A stretch of DNA of 64,000 bases from Fulvimonas soli (GTDB lineage Bacteria; Pseudomonadota; Gammaproteobacteria; Xanthomonadales; Rhodanobacteraceae): NCBI RefSeq assembly GCF_003148905.1, contig NZ_QGHC01000005.1:186001-250000 (forward strand). Reading direction: 5' to 3'. The notes below the pieces were generated by a model, which had not been told where the DNA came from, made no database searches, and saw only the letters and a list, made by a program, of their open reading frames with translations. This document shows, piece after piece, positions 51,634 through 62,619 of the stretch (the first letter of the stretch is position 1; the number at the start of each line of letters is the position of its first letter). The translations under genes and the position numbers were made by a program.

Positions 51634-53712
51634 TCAGCGGCCGGCCACGCTGCCGAGCGCGACGTAGGGCTCTTCCTGCGCGGTCGGATGGTTGGCGCCC
51701 CAGGCCTTGGCGATGGCGCGCAGCGCGAACGCGGCCATGGCCAGCACCAGCAGCATGAAGATCGCGGTGAGCGCCGCGTCCACGTGGTTGTTGGTGACGA
51801 TGCGCTGCATCTCCTCCATGCTCTTGGCCGGGGCCAGCAGCTTGCCGTCGGCGAGAGCCTGCGCGTACTTGTCCGCCGCGGCGGTGAAGCTGATCGGGCC
51901 GCTGAGCTTCTGCCAGCCGGCGGTGAGCGTGCACACCACCAGCCAGCACGCCGGGATGCCGGGCACCCACACGTAGCGCTCGCGCTTGAGCTTGACCACC
52001 ACCACCGTGCACAGCATCAGCGCGATCGCCGCCAGCATCTGGTTGGCGATGCCGAACAGCGGCCACAGCGTGTTGATGCCGCCCAGCGGGTCGACCGCGC
52101 CCTGGTACAGGAAGTAGCCCCACAGCCCCACGCAGATCGCGGTGGCGAGCAGGTTGCCGGCCCACGAGTGGGTCTCCCTGAGCGGCTTGTACGCCAGCCC
52201 GGCGATCTCCTGGATCATGAAGCGGCCCACGCGGGTGCCGGCGTCCACCGTGGTGAGGATGAACAGCGCCTCGAACAGGATCGCGTAGTGGTACCAGAAC
52301 GCCATCATGCTCTCGCCGGGGATGATGTTGTGCAGCAGCTGGGCCATGCCCACCGCCAGCGTCGGCGCGCCGCCGGCGCGGCTGAGGATGGAGCCCTCGC
52401 CGATGTCCCTGGCGGTCTGCGCCAGCTGGTCCGGCGTCACCACGAAGCCCCACTGGCTGATCGTGCTGGCGGCCTGCTCGACGGTGGTGCCGATCAGCGC
52501 GCCCGGCGAGTTCATCGCGAAGTACACGCCCGGGTGCAGCGAGGCGGCGGCGACCAGCGCCATGATGGCGACGAAGGCCTCCATCAGCATGCCGCCGTAG
52601 CCGACCATGCGCGCCTCGCCCTCGTTGCTGAGCAGCTTGGGCGTGGTGCCGGAGGCGATGATCGAGTGCCAGCCCGACACCGCGCCGCAGGCGATGGTGA
52701 TGAACAGGAACGGGAACAGGTTGCCCTGGAACACCGGCCCGGTGCCGTCGACGAACCTGGTGACCGCCGCCATCTGCAGCGTCGGCGCGGCCAGGAAGAT
52801 CGCCAGCGCGAGCAGGAAGATGGTGCCGATCTTGAGGAAGGTGGACAGGTAGTCGCGCGGCGCCAGCAGCAGCCACACCGGCAGCACCGAGGCGCAGAAG
52901 CCGTAGGCGATCAGCAGCCAGGCCAGGTGCCGGGCGTCGAAGTCGAACAGCGCCGCCAGCGCGGGCGAGTCGGCCACGTGCTTGCCGTACCAGATCGACA
53001 GCAGCAGCAGCGCCACGCCGATGATCGACACCTCCAGGATCCGGCCCGGGCGCAGCCAGCGCAGGTAGATGCCCATCAGCAGCGCGATCGGGATGGTGCA
53101 GGCCACGGTGAAGGTGCCCCACGGGCTGTGCGTGAGCGCCTTGACCACCACCAGCGCCAGCACCGCCAGTACGATCATCATCAGCACCAGCACGCCGAAC
53201 ATGGCGACCACGCCGGCGGTCGGCCCCAGCTCGTCGCGCAGCATGTTGCCGAGCGAGCGGCCGTCGCGGCGCACCGACAGGCCCAGGATCATGAAGTCCT
53301 GCACCGCGCCGGCGAACACCACGCCGACCAGGATCCACAGCGTGCCGGGCAGGTAGCCCATCTGCGCGGCCAGCACCGGGCCCACCAGCGGGCCGGCGCC
53401 GGCGATCGCGGCGAAGTGGTGGCCGAACACCACCCACTTGTCGGTGGGCACGTAGTCCAGGCCGTCGTTGCGCAGCATGGCCGGGGTGGCGCGGGTGGGG
53501 TCCATGCGCAGCACGCGGTGCTCGATGAAGCGGCCGTAGAAGCGGTAGCCGATCACGAACACGGCGATCGCCGCGGCGACCAGCCAGATCGCGTTGATCG
53601 GCTCGCCGCGGCGCAGGGCGACCACGCCCAGGCACCAGGCGCCGACGATGGCGATGGCGGCCCACAGGATCTTGCCGGCGGGGCTGGGTGGAACGGCGGC
53701 GGTGGTGTGCAT
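51634..53712 (-). CDS. cstA: Carbon starvation protein CstA (pyruvate/peptide transporter family)
   Basis: A 692-residue multi-spanning protein. AGGAGGG lies just before the ATG. Signatures include [73 protein letters not shown] and [14 protein letters not shown]. In E. coli, CstA and its paralogue BtsT take up pyruvate; ybdD follows directly. No histidine-kinase regulator of the Bts type is nearby. Confidence 0.96.
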   Translation of the reverse strand: MHTTAAVPPSPAGKILWAAIAIVGAWCLGVVALRRGEPINAIWLVAAAIAVFVIGYRFYGRFIEHRVLRMDPTRATPAMLRNDGLDYVPTDKWVVFGHHFAAIAGAGPLVGPVLAAQMGYLPGTLWILVGVVFAGAVQDFMILGLSVRRDGRSLGNMLRDELGPTAGVVAMFGVLVLMMIVLAVLALVVVKALTHSPWGTFTVACTIPIALLMGIYLRWLRPGRILEVSIIGVALLLLSIWYGKHVADSPALAALFDFDARHLAWLLIAYGFCASVLPVWLLLAPRDYLSTFLKIGTIFLLALAIFLAAPTLQMAAVTRFVDGTGPVFQGNLFPFLFITIACGAVSGWHSIIASGTTPKLLSNEGEARMVGYGGMLMEAFVAIMALVAAASLHPGVYFAMNSPGALIGTTVEQAASTISQWGFVVTPDQLAQTARDIGEGSILSRAGGAPTLAVGMAQLLHNIIPGESMMAFWYHYAILFEALFILTTVDAGTRVGRFMIQEIAGLAYKPLRETHSWAGNLLATAICVGLWGYFLYQGAVDPLGGINTLWPLFGIANQMLAAIALMLCTVVVVKLKRERYVWVPGIPACWLVVCTLTAGWQKLSGPISFTAAADKYAQALADGKLLAPAKSMEEMQRIVTNNHVDAALTAIFMLLVLAMAAFALRAIAKAWGANHPTAQEEPYVALGSVAGR

Positions 53713-53859
53713 GGCAACCCTCCTGTTCGGATGCCGCAAGGGTCGTCCCGCCCGCGGCGGGGGTCAATGCCAAACCCGGGCCGGCGGCATTAGCCTTTGG
53801 TCGAATGCCCGGGGCGCGGGCTACACTCGGGCCTTCGTCCATCCGCAGGGGACCGCACC

Positions 53860-54663
53860 ATGCACGTCCTGTCGCGCCGCATCCTCGCCGGCCTCGCCGC
53901 CTGCGCCATCGCAACGGCGGCCGGCGCCGCCGGGCAGTTCAAGGACCTGCTCAGGCAGGCCAAGCAGCAGGCCGCCGGCCACGCCGGTGGCAACGCTTCG
54001 CCGGGCGCGGGCCTGGCCGACGGCGACATCGCCGCGGGCCTGAGGGAGGCGCTGGCCAAGGGCACCACCAGCGCGATCAAGTCGCTCGGCCGCACCGACG
54101 GCTTCTGGGGCAACGCCAAGGTGCGCATCCCGCTGCCGGGCGAGCTGGAGCAGGCCGCCGACCTCGCGCGCCGGCTCGGCCAGGGCGCGAAGGTCGATGC
54201 GTTCGAGCTCAGCCTCAACCGCGCCGCGGAGAAGGCGGTGCCGGAAGTGGCGGACATCTTCGGCGACGCCATCCGCCGGATGAGCGTGGCGGACGCGCGC
54301 GGCATCCTCACCGGCGGCGACCACGCCGCCACCGACTTCTTCCGCCGCACCGCCGGCGACGCGCTGCGCGCGCGCATCCGGCCGATCGTGGCGCAGGCCA
54401 CCGACGGCGTGGGCGTCACGCAGAAATACAAGGCGTTCGCCTCCGGCAGCGGCGGCGGGGCGCTCGGCGGTGCGCTGGGCTCGCTCGGGGCGCTGGGCGG
54501 CAAGTCCGGTCGGGGCGGCGGCCCGCTGGACCTGGACGACTACGTGACCGGCAAAACCATGGACGGTCTGTTCACGGTGATCGGCGAGCAGGAGCAGTCG
54601 ATCCGCCACGATCCCGCGGCGCGCAGCAGCGATCTGCTGAAGAAAGTGTTCGGCGGACACTGA
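53860..54663 (+). CDS. DUF4197 domain protein, secreted
   Basis: A 267-residue protein with signal peptide ([18 protein letters not shown]) followed by DUF4197: [64 protein letters not shown] and [23 protein letters not shown] Gly-rich loop near residue 200 is extra. Function unknown. A -10-like TACACT lies at 53822-53827. Confidence 0.88.
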   Translation: MHVLSRRILAGLAACAIATAAGAAGQFKDLLRQAKQQAAGHAGGNASPGAGLADGDIAAGLREALAKGTTSAIKSLGRTDGFWGNAKVRIPLPGELEQAADLARRLGQGAKVDAFELSLNRAAEKAVPEVADIFGDAIRRMSVADARGILTGGDHAATDFFRRTAGDALRARIRPIVAQATDGVGVTQKYKAFASGSGGGALGGALGSLGALGGKSGRGGGPLDLDDYVTGKTMDGLFTVIGEQEQSIRHDPAARSSDLLKKVFGGH

Positions 54664-54743
54664 ACGGATGCCGGCGCCGCCCTTGCGCGGAGCGGCGCCG
54701 GTCCGCACTCTGGTCTCTGACTCCTTCCGCTGCGAGGCCGGCC

Positions 54744-55283
54744 ATGATCCGCGAGATCCTGAAGATGGGCGACCCGCGCCTGCTGCGCATCGCGCCGCCG
54801 GTGCCCGACGCGATGATCGGCAGCGCCGAGCTGGACGCGCTGATCGGCGACATGTTCGACACCATGCACGCCGCCGGCGGCGTGGGCCTGGCCGCGCCGC
54901 AGATCGGCGTGGACCTGCAGCTGGTGATCTTCGGCTTCGACCATTCCGACCGCTATCCCGAGGCGCCGCCGGTGCCGCGCACCATCCTGCTCAACCCGGT
55001 GATCACGCCGCTGTCGCAGGACATGGAGGAGGGCTGGGAGGGCTGCCTGTCGGTGCCCGGCCTGCGCGGCGCGGTGAACCGCTACACGCTGATCCGCTAC
55101 CAGGGCGTCGACCCCAAGGGCATGCCGATCGACCGCACCGCCGAAGGCTTCCACGCCCGCGTGGTGCAGCACGAGTGCGACCACCTGATCGGCCGGCTGT
55201 ATCCCTCGCGGATCACCGACTTCGCCAAGTTCGGCTTCACCGAGGTGCTGTTTCCGGACCTGGACCCGGCGGCCGACGACTGA
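54744..55283 (+). CDS. def: Peptide deformylase
   Basis: Removes the formyl group of nascent proteins. The 179-residue protein has all three metal motifs: [18 protein letters not shown] (Cys) and QHECDHLIG (His143 and His147, Glu144). It lacks fmt and the usual dprA neighbours, so it is probably a second deformylase paralogue rather than the one next to fmt; this is inference from context only. Confidence 0.95.
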   Translation: MIREILKMGDPRLLRIAPPVPDAMIGSAELDALIGDMFDTMHAAGGVGLAAPQIGVDLQLVIFGFDHSDRYPEAPPVPRTILLNPVITPLSQDMEEGWEGCLSVPGLRGAVNRYTLIRYQGVDPKGMPIDRTAEGFHARVVQHECDHLIGRLYPSRITDFAKFGFTEVLFPDLDPAADD

Positions 55284-55335
55284 GGACGCGCCGCGCGACC
55301 GCAGCGGCCGGACGAGCCGCCGCGGGGCGGCGCGG

Positions 55336-56301
55336 CTACAGCTCCAGCAGGTCGCGGCCGACCACCACGCGGCCGGCGAAGTGGCGCGCCACCGCGTCGT
55401 GCCACACCTGGTCGGGCACCGGCGGATGGCCGCCGGGCACGAAGTGGTTGAGCACCAGCGTCTTCACGCCGGCCTGCGTGGCGATGCGGCCGAGCTGCTC
55501 GGTGGTGGTGTGGGCGGCGAGCAGGTGGGCGCGCAGGCGCGTGGCGTTCGGCTCGCTGGCGATCAGCTGCTCCAGCGCGGGCAGGTACATCACCTCGTGC
55601 ACCAGCACGTCGGCGCCGCGTGCCAGCGCCACCAGCGCGTCCGACGGCCGCGTGTCGCCGGAGAACACGATGCTGCGGTCGGGGCAGTCGAAGCGGTAGG
55701 CGAAGGCGGGAGCCACCGGCGGATGCTGCACCAGCGCGGCGGTGACCTTCACCCGCGCGTCTTGCATCACCGGGCCCGGCCGCGTGATCTCGTGCGGCAC
55801 GATCAGCGGCGCCAGCGGCGGGCGGCCCTCGTCGGCGATGCGGGTGCGGATGTCGTAGTCGTTCATGGCGAGGAACAGCCGCGTCATCTCCTTCAGCGGC
55901 GGCGGCCCCCAGGTGTCGACGCGGGTGTGCAGCGGCCCGCTCCAGGCCAGCCACAGCAGGTTGCCGTAGTCGGCGTTGTGGTCGGAATGCTGGTGGGTGA
56001 TGAACACGCCGCGAATCGCGCCCAGGTCGAGCCCGGCCAGGGCCATCTGCCGCGCCACCCCGTTGCCGCAGTCGATCACGTAGACCGCGCCGTCCACCAC
56101 GATCGCGCTGGCCGGCGCCGCGCGCGCCGCCTTGGGCGTGGGGCCGCCGGCGGTGCCGAGCAGGACCAGCCGCGAGCGGCGCGCGGGCGCGGCGTCCGCC
56201 GCGCGCAGCAGCGCGGGGCAGGCGGCCAGCGCCGCGGACAGGGCGCCCGCCTTCAGCAGGCGGCGGCGCGACGGATCGCGGGGGGCGTCGGAGATGTCCA
56301 T
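55336..56301 (-). CDS. MBL-fold metallohydrolase, Tat-exported
   Basis: A 321-residue metallo-beta-lactamase-fold protein of the RNase Z/arylsulfatase-like group, with the zinc motif FITHQHSDHNADY, FSGDTRPSDALVALA and NHFVPGG. The N-terminus has a twin-arginine signal (SRRRLLKAGALSAAL), so export through Tat in folded form is likely. Substrate unknown; the periplasmic location excludes tRNA processing. Confidence 0.87.
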   Translation of the reverse strand: MDISDAPRDPSRRRLLKAGALSAALAACPALLRAADAAPARRSRLVLLGTAGGPTPKAARAAPASAIVVDGAVYVIDCGNGVARQMALAGLDLGAIRGVFITHQHSDHNADYGNLLWLAWSGPLHTRVDTWGPPPLKEMTRLFLAMNDYDIRTRIADEGRPPLAPLIVPHEITRPGPVMQDARVKVTAALVQHPPVAPAFAYRFDCPDRSIVFSGDTRPSDALVALARGADVLVHEVMYLPALEQLIASEPNATRLRAHLLAAHTTTEQLGRIATQAGVKTLVLNHFVPGGHPPVPDQVWHDAVARHFAGRVVVGRDLLEL

Positions 56302-56410
56302 GCTTCACCGTGGGGCGGGGCCGCCGCGCCGGCGCGGGGCGGCGGTGGCGTCGTTGCGCCGGCAGTGTAGCGCGGCCGGTTGCCCTGCCGGCGCGGGAAG
56401 TCGCCGCCGG

Positions 56411-57223
56411 TCAGCGGTGGCGGTTGATCGCGTCGCGCAGCGCGATCGTCGCCGCGCGCGCCGCCTGCGCGAAATCCTCGCCGCCGCCGGCGTAGAGGAT
56501 CGCGCGCGAGGAGCTGATCATCAGGCCGCCGCCGTCGGCGGTGAGGCCGTGGCGCAGCACGGCTTCCACGTCGCCGCCCTGGGCGCCGATGCCGGGCACC
56601 AGCAGCGGCAGGTCGCCGGCGCGGGCGCGCACCTGGCCCAGTTCCTCCGGCCAGGTGGCGCCGGCGACCAGGGCGCAGTTGCCGTTGGCGTTCCAGTCGC
56701 GCGCGACGGTCTCGGCCACGCGCAGGTAGAGCGGGACGCCGCCGCAGTCCAGCGCCTGGAAGTCGGCGCCGCCGGGGTTGGAGGTGCGGCACAGCAGGAT
56801 CACGCCCTTGTCGGCGCGGTCGAGGAAGGGCTGCGCCGAGTCGCGGCCGAGGTACGGGTTGAGCGTCACCGCGTCGGCGCGGTAGCGCTCGAACGCCTCG
56901 GCGGCGTAGTGCTGCGCGGTGGAGCCGATGTCGCCGCGCTTGGCGTCGAGGATCACCGGCACGCCGGGATGCCTGGCATGGATGTGCGCGATCAGCCGCT
57001 CCAGCGGCTCCTCGGCGCGCAGCGCGGCGAAGTGGGCGATCTGCGGCTTGAAGGCGCAGACCAGGTCGGCGGTGGCGTCGACGACGGCGGCGCAGAACTC
57101 GAACACCGCGTCGGGCCGCCCGCGCAGGTGCGCGGGGAACTTCGCCGGCTCCGGGTCGAGCCCCACGCAGACCAGCGTGCCATGCTCGCGCCAGCGCCGT
57201 TGCAGGGTGTCGTGGAAGCGCAT
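56411..57223 (-). CDS. pyrF: Orotidine 5'-phosphate decarboxylase
   Basis: Last step of UMP synthesis. The 270-residue protein is of the longer type-2 OMP decarboxylase group: [17 protein letters not shown] at the N-terminus, the catalytic [18 protein letters not shown], and [13 protein letters not shown] -10-like TAGACT on the reverse strand at 57261-57256 lies 33 nt upstream of the start. The 281-bp gap to the divergent GST gene shows nothing else. Confidence 0.95.
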   Translation of the reverse strand: MRFHDTLQRRWREHGTLVCVGLDPEPAKFPAHLRGRPDAVFEFCAAVVDATADLVCAFKPQIAHFAALRAEEPLERLIAHIHARHPGVPVILDAKRGDIGSTAQHYAAEAFERYRADAVTLNPYLGRDSAQPFLDRADKGVILLCRTSNPGGADFQALDCGGVPLYLRVAETVARDWNANGNCALVAGATWPEELGQVRARAGDLPLLVPGIGAQGGDVEAVLRHGLTADGGGLMISSSRAILYAGGGEDFAQAARAATIALRDAINRHR

Positions 57224-57504
57224 GGCGTGGGGTCTCCGGCAAAAAGTGGCCGTGTAGTCTAGCGAAGCGCGGTTCGTCCGCGCATGCGGCGACGCCGGAC
57301 TCCGAAACTCCAGGGTGGCTTGCGGAGCCGCCGCCCGCGCGCGGTTGCCGTCGCCGAGCGCCCGGGGCGGGCTTGTCGATCCGCGGCGGGCCGTTCGTCG
57401 TCCTTTCGAGCAGGGCAAGAAAAGCAGCCCATGTCGAAATCCATCGCCGGCGCCATGGCTGCCGGGGATGGCGCCGCGCAAATGCCAGCCACCAGGACTC
57501 CCCG

Positions 57505-58158
57505 ATGACCATCACCATCACTGCCTTCGAACGGTCGCCCGATGGCGGCATGGGGCTGGCGCGCGACACGCGCGTCCGCTGGGCGCTCGAGGAAGCGGGC
57601 CAACCCTACGAGGTCCGCCCTGTTTCGTTCTCCGCGATGAAGGAGCCCGCGCATCTGGCCGTCCACCCCTTCGGCCAGATCCCGACCTATGAGGAAAGCG
57701 ATCTCGTGCTGTTCGAGTCGGGCGCGATCGTTTTGCATGTCGCCTCGCGCCATGCGGGCCTGTTGCCGGACGACGCCAACGCCCGGGTGCGGGCGATCGC
57801 CTGGATGTTCGCCGCGCTCAACACCGTGGAGCCGCCGATCCTCGAGCTCGTGACCGTCAAGTTCCTGGAGGGCGACAAGCCCTGGAGCAAGGACCGCCTG
57901 CCCTTGGTCGTCGACCGCATCCGCAGCCGGCTGGCCCAGCTTTCCGCGCGCCTGGGCGATGCGGACTGGCTCGATGGCGCGTTCAGCGCCGGCGACCTGA
58001 TGATGGTGTCGGTGCTGCTCAGGCTGAAGCCCTCGGGCATCCTGAACGAGTTTCCCGGCCTGGCCGCCTATGTCGCCCGCGGCGAGGCGCGCCCCGCGTA
58101 CAAGCGGGCCTTCGCCGCCCAGCTGGCGTTCAACACGGCCCGGCCGCCGGCCGGCTGA
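57505..58158 (+). CDS. Glutathione S-transferase family protein
   Basis: A 217-residue GST with the N-terminal thioredoxin fold ([43 protein letters not shown], carrying the glutathione-binding ESGAI) and an all-helical C-terminal domain ([19 protein letters not shown]). Third-position GC is lower here than in neighbouring genes, so it may be a more recent arrival. Substrate unknown. Confidence 0.9.
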   Translation: MTITITAFERSPDGGMGLARDTRVRWALEEAGQPYEVRPVSFSAMKEPAHLAVHPFGQIPTYEESDLVLFESGAIVLHVASRHAGLLPDDANARVRAIAWMFAALNTVEPPILELVTVKFLEGDKPWSKDRLPLVVDRIRSRLAQLSARLGDADWLDGAFSAGDLMMVSVLLRLKPSGILNEFPGLAAYVARGEARPAYKRAFAAQLAFNTARPPAG

Positions 58159-58332
58159 GCAAGCGTCGGCCGCGCGAGCAGGGGCAGGCACCTGCCTCGC
58201 ACAGACCTGCGTCGTCGGGACGACAGACCTTGGCGTCTCGCCATTGGCGCCGGCCTTCGCTTCAACCGCTGCGCTTTTCCGCGCCGCAGCGTGACATATC
58301 GCGGCTTCGGCGTACTAATTTACCGCAACGGA

Positions 58333-58348
58333 TTTAGATCGATCCAAA
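58333..58348. promoter_or_regulatory. LacI-type operator-like palindrome 1
   Basis: TTTAGATCGATCCAAA, symmetric about the central GATCGATC with one mismatch. The form resembles LacI-family sites with a central CG. Confidence 0.5.
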
Positions 58349-58929
58349 CCGAAAGGGACGCCAGGCCGTGCCGTGGCCGCGAAGCGGCGATGGCTCGGAC
58401 CGGATCGAGGGGCGGGGAGGGCTAAGGACGCGCACGCAAGGGCGCGCCCGGCTGGCGCTGCTTCCCGCGGAAACGGGTCGAGGAGGTTTCGGGAGCCGCC
58501 ATGCAAGCAGAAGCCGTCCGCATTCCGACCGCAGGCCCGCGCAAGGCCGGCGCGTCCGCACTGGCGGGATGCCACCCGCCTGCCGGGCTGGCCGGCGTGG
58601 CATTCGCCACGCCGCCGTCGCGGGGCGCGGCCGGTCCCGCCGCTGGGTTCCGTCCGGCGGCCGGGGGCCGCGAAGGCGGCGACGCTCCCGCCTTGCCGTA
58701 TTGCTACGGAATTCCAGGAACGCGCCCGCGGCTGGCGCAACCGCATCGCCTCGACGGACGGCGGTGCGCCGTCGTGCGCGTGCGCGGCTCCTCCGGCTGC
58801 GCGCGCCCGGCGCCGGCGCAAGCGGTGGCATGCCGCCGGGGTGGGGCCGGTTCCATGCGCTCCAGCTAGCGCATCCGAAACGCCAAGGCACCTGCCGCAT
58901 TCGAGATTCGGCACGGGTCGGACACCAGA

Positions 58930-58949
58930 TTTGGATCGATCGAATCCAA
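58930..58949. promoter_or_regulatory. LacI-type operator-like palindrome 2
   Basis: TTTGGATCGATCGAATCCAA shares TTTxGATCGATC with the site at 58333 and lies 188 nt before the receptor start. A good place for substrate-responsive control of the receptor and mannosidase genes. Confidence 0.5.
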
Positions 58950-59137
58950 GGGAGGCACCGCCGCACAGGACGCATCCGGACATCCAGCAGCACGTGATCA
59001 AACGGGGGGATCACCGCGCAGACTCCAATCGATCCACGCCGGGTGACGCCATCCGGGGGGCGGCGCAGGAGGACCGCGGTCGGCTGTCTTCTGGACTTCC
59101 GCCAGCGCGAACGCGGCTGCGGAAGGACGTTCACCGA

Positions 59138-62100
59138 ATGGGGATCAACACCATGACGCACCTGCCACACGTCTCTGCCCGCAAGCCGCTGTACGTCGCG
59201 CTCGCCGCGGCGACCCTGTCGTTCGCCGGCTGCCTGGCGGCGCCCGCGCCGGCCTTCGCGCAGGCGTCCGCGCCCGCCGCGGCGCCGGCGCCGCCAGCGC
59301 GCGATGGCGCGACGGCGCAGAAGGGCGACAAGGACAAGAAGCCGGACAGGGAGAAGAACGGCTCCCCGGCCAATCCCACCACGCTGCAGACGGTCGTCGT
59401 CACCAGCTACCGCCAGTCGATCGACCAGAACATCCAGGACAAGCGCGATTCCAATTCCATCGTCGAAGTGATCAACGCGCAGAACATCGCGCAGTTCCCC
59501 GCCAAGAACATCGCCGACGCGCTGGCGCACGTGCCCGGCGTGGTCATCACGCGCGAATCCGGCGAAGGCAAGACGGTCAGCATCCGCGGCCTCGCCCCCG
59601 AGCTGACGCTCACCGAGTTGAACGGCAACTACGTGGCCTCGGCCGACACCTCGGCCGGCCTGACGCGCTCGTTCAACTACACGCTGATGCCGGCCAACAT
59701 GTTCTCGGACATCAAGCTCTACAAGAGCCTGGAGGCGCGCCTGGACGAGGGCGGCATCGGCGGCAACGTGGACCTGCGCACGCGCCGCCCGCTGGAGATG
59801 CGGGCGAACGACGGCTTCGTGTCCATCAACGGGGCGGGCTCCGACAACAGCAGCAGGATCACGCCGCAGGCCTCGGCGCTGTGGTCCTGGAAGAACAAGG
59901 ACGAGACCTTCGGCGTGCTGGTCGCGGGCACGTACCTGAAGCGCCGGGACGTCGACTACACGGCGAATGCGTCGAGCTGGCACTGGTGGGCCAACGACTG
60001 CACCGATTACGCGACATGCACCGAGCCGCCGGTGAACGTGCATGGCAAGCCCTACGGCCCCGACGTGGCGCCCAACATCGCCCTGTGGCCCGGCGGCGGC
60101 GTGACCGACCAGGCCGGCAACAGCTATTCCGGCTACTGGATGCCGCAGCAGTTCTCCACCAGCCGGAACCAGCTGGACCTGAAGACCAAGGGCGTCCAGG
60201 CCACCCTGCAGTTCAGGCCCACCGACCACTTCCTGCTGACCGGCAACTACTTCCGCTTCCAGCGCGAGCAGACCCAGATCACCAATACCCTGGAGGTTCC
60301 CGAGTGGGGCCTGCCCACCGGCAGCTACGAGGACCAGCAGGGCCGGCTGCTCGCCCCCGACGGCCTCACGTTCGACCCGTCGCACACCGTCGTCACCGGC
60401 GTGAACTACGTGCTCCCGCCCGCGGGCACGGGCTGCAACTCGCTGACCAACCCCGTCACCGGCGCGCAGCGGCAGCCGGTGGACGTCTGCTCCACGGAGA
60501 TCCCGTGGCTCAACGGCAACTACTCCGTCGAGAAGGCCACCTCGCAGACCCTCAACCTCGAGGGCGAGTGGGACAGCGGCGGCGACCTCAGCGGCTCGTT
60601 CAACGTCGGCCGCACCTGGGCGACGGGCGGCCCGTCGGTGGAGCTGGGCATGGCCGCCAAGCCGCGCAACTTCGTCGACGGCCAGTGGGTGGACGGCAGC
60701 AACGGCGCCGCGTGGACGCTCAACGGCAAGCCGACCATCACGGCCTCGCCCGACGTGCTGCGGAACATGCTGGCCGGGGCGGGGCAGGTGGATCTCGGCT
60801 CGACCGGCTCCAACATGGTCAACACCACCACCTCGCAGAATTTCGCCCAGCTGGACTTCACCTGGGCGTTCGACTCCAGCTGGATGCAGTCGCTGCAGTT
60901 CGGCGTGAAGTACCGCGACAACCACGCTTCGCAGGTGAACAACGAGCTGCGCTGGTACTGCAAGGGCACCACGCTGCAGTTCCAGACCTGCGACCCGAAC
61001 GCCGGCCAGCTGCCGGCGGGCTTCCTCCTGCCGAACATGCTCGACGGCAGCACCGAGGCCTACAACGACAACGTCTTCCCGGCGATCAACTACCCGGCCT
61101 ACTACAACTACCTCAACTCGACCTACGACCGGGTGCTCTTCAACCACCCCGAGGACAGGTCCTCGATCAAGGAAAAGATCTCGGCGGCCTACGTGCAGGC
61201 GAACTTCGACACGGGCACGCTGCGCGGCAACGTGGGCCTGCGCTTCGTCAGCACGAAGCAGGACATCACCGTCGCCGACGAGATCACCACCAACAACGCG
61301 GTGTACTATCACGACGCGGACGGCAACATCCTGATCTGCCCGGCCAGCGGCGTGAACGCCGGCGGCGGCCCCTGCGCGCCGGGCGATTTCCAGTACCTGC
61401 CGCGCGAGCAGTCGGTGGTGCAGACGTTCACCAACGCCTCCACCAGCAAGCGCTACAACAAGCTCCTGCCCAGCTTCAACATCGCCTGGACCCTGCCCCA
61501 CGACTTCGTGATCCGCGCCGCCGGGTCGCAGGCGATGGCCCGCGCCAACTACACCGACCTGGCCCAGCTGGGCAGCCTCACCAACAACACCCAGGCGTAC
61601 TACGACGACCGCAAGCAGTTCGGCGCGCCCCTGCCGGGCTGGTACGGCAGCGGCGCCAACGCGGACCTCAAGCCGTTCACGGCCACCCAGTTCGACCTGG
61701 CGGGCGAGTGGTACTACGCGCCCGAGTCGGTGGTCGGCGTGGACCTGTTCCAGAAGAAGGTGAAGAACTTCGTCGTGCCGGTCACCGTCAACAACATCAC
61801 CGTGGACGTCGGCGGCACGCAGCAGAACTTCATGCAGTACAGCACCAACGCCAACGGCCGCTCGGGCACCTCCAAGGGCGTGGAGCTGTACACGCAGCAC
61901 ACCTTCGAGATGGGCTTCGGCTACATCGTCAACTACACGCTCAACAAGACCAACGAGACCCCGGTCTCGCTCGGCGACACCCAGGTCGGCAAGTCGGAGC
62001 TGATCGGCAGCGCCAAGTACGCGGCGAACGTGTCGCTGTTCTACGAAAAGAACGGGCTGCTGCTGCGCGCCACCAACAACTGGACGGGGCGGACCATGCA

Positions 62101-62332
62101 GGGGCTTGCGTCCGGCCTGCCGATCTATACGCGGCCCTACCACCAGCTCGACCTGAACGGCGACTACGAGTTCAACAAGCACCTGATGGTGACCGCGTCG
62201 ATCATCAACCTGACGCGCTCCAAGCCCCGCTCGTACCTGGGCGGCGACACGACGGCGCGGCTGTACCAGCTCGAATACGCCGGGCGCCAGTACTACCTGG
62301 GCCTGACCTACAAGTTCGGAGACGGCGGTTAA
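59138..62332 (+). CDS. TonB-dependent receptor (Xanthomonas/Caulobacter type), probable glycan importer
   Basis: A 1064-residue outer-membrane receptor. The ATG at 59138 follows GGAAGGA; a second ATG is five codons later. The signal peptide ends AFAQA; a Lys-rich linker follows, then the plug (TTLQTVVVTSYRQSI, NIADALAHVPGVVITRESGE, VSIRGLAPELTLTELNG) typical of the large TonB receptors of xanthomonads and caulobacters used for carbohydrates. The barrel ends YYLGLTYKFGDGG. The gene is followed by a GH92 mannosidase and preceded by LacI-type operator-like sites, which suggests uptake of mannose-containing oligosaccharides. Confidence 0.92.
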   Translation: MGINTMTHLPHVSARKPLYVALAAATLSFAGCLAAPAPAFAQASAPAAAPAPPARDGATAQKGDKDKKPDREKNGSPANPTTLQTVVVTSYRQSIDQNIQDKRDSNSIVEVINAQNIAQFPAKNIADALAHVPGVVITRESGEGKTVSIRGLAPELTLTELNGNYVASADTSAGLTRSFNYTLMPANMFSDIKLYKSLEARLDEGGIGGNVDLRTRRPLEMRANDGFVSINGAGSDNSSRITPQASALWSWKNKDETFGVLVAGTYLKRRDVDYTANASSWHWWANDCTDYATCTEPPVNVHGKPYGPDVAPNIALWPGGGVTDQAGNSYSGYWMPQQFSTSRNQLDLKTKGVQATLQFRPTDHFLLTGNYFRFQREQTQITNTLEVPEWGLPTGSYEDQQGRLLAPDGLTFDPSHTVVTGVNYVLPPAGTGCNSLTNPVTGAQRQPVDVCSTEIPWLNGNYSVEKATSQTLNLEGEWDSGGDLSGSFNVGRTWATGGPSVELGMAAKPRNFVDGQWVDGSNGAAWTLNGKPTITASPDVLRNMLAGAGQVDLGSTGSNMVNTTTSQNFAQLDFTWAFDSSWMQSLQFGVKYRDNHASQVNNELRWYCKGTTLQFQTCDPNAGQLPAGFLLPNMLDGSTEAYNDNVFPAINYPAYYNYLNSTYDRVLFNHPEDRSSIKEKISAAYVQANFDTGTLRGNVGLRFVSTKQDITVADEITTNNAVYYHDADGNILICPASGVNAGGGPCAPGDFQYLPREQSVVQTFTNASTSKRYNKLLPSFNIAWTLPHDFVIRAAGSQAMARANYTDLAQLGSLTNNTQAYYDDRKQFGAPLPGWYGSGANADLKPFTATQFDLAGEWYYAPESVVGVDLFQKKVKNFVVPVTVNNITVDVGGTQQNFMQYSTNANGRSGTSKGVELYTQHTFEMGFGYIVNYTLNKTNETPVSLGDTQVGKSELIGSAKYAANVSLFYEKNGLLLRATNNWTGRTMQGLASGLPIYTRPYHQLDLNGDYEFNKHLMVTASIINLTRSKPRSYLGGDTTARLYQLEYAGRQYYLGLTYKFGDGG

Positions 62333-62378
62333 GCACGGCGGGCGATGCAGCCACGGCTGCCCAAACCCTCCGGGCCTG

Positions 62379-62560
62379 CTCCCTCTCCCTGCCGGGGAGA
62401 GGGCCGGGGTGAGGGGCCAACCTCGCGGGAAAACTTCATCGAAGCACGCTTCCCGATGCCACGTTCCCGCGAGCACCGGTCCCTCGTCCCGGCCTTCTCC
62501 TCGCTCCTCGAAGCCGCGCACATCCATGCGCGCTCCCCGCGTACCCCGGAGGGAAGGAGA
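62379..62560. repeat. Composite palindromic repeat E3
   Basis: It begins CTCCCTCTCCCTGCCGGGGA followed by GAGGGCCGGGGTGAGGGGCC, and ends with CTCGCTCCTCGAAGCCG, CATCCATG and CCCCGCGTACCCCGGAGGG. The right half matches E1 (7545-7703) and the left half matches the right end of E2 in complement. Confidence 0.75.
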
Positions 62561-62619
62561 AAGAGCCCGCCGGCGTGACGGATGACGCACCTTCATTCAC
62601 GCACGGACCGGAAAGAACC

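Larger units (their letters stand above)
58159..59137. other. 979-bp region upstream of the glycan receptor gene
   Basis: No convincing gene is present. Open frames exist in several phases, including one running in frame into the receptor, but their products are Arg/Ala/Pro-rich with no domain or good ribosome site. Two LacI-operator-like palindromes lie at 58333 and 58930, each followed by similar GGGA-rich sequence, and a third ATCGATCC half-site lies near 59024. The receptor promoter should be in the last 200 bp. Confidence 0.6.

Noticed and set aside
58501-58869. A 122-codon forward frame in the leader region
   Set aside because: It is low-complexity, has poor ribosome-site spacing and overlaps other open frames; no family recognised.
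58373-59137. Open extension of the receptor frame by 255 codons upstream
   Set aside because: The added sequence is Arg/Ala/Pro-rich without a domain and would bury the signal peptide; GGAAGGA precedes the ATG at 59138.
58334-62596. A 1420-codon reverse-strand open frame opposite the receptor gene
   Set aside because: Same cause as above; the forward receptor gene has signal peptide, plug and barrel motifs.
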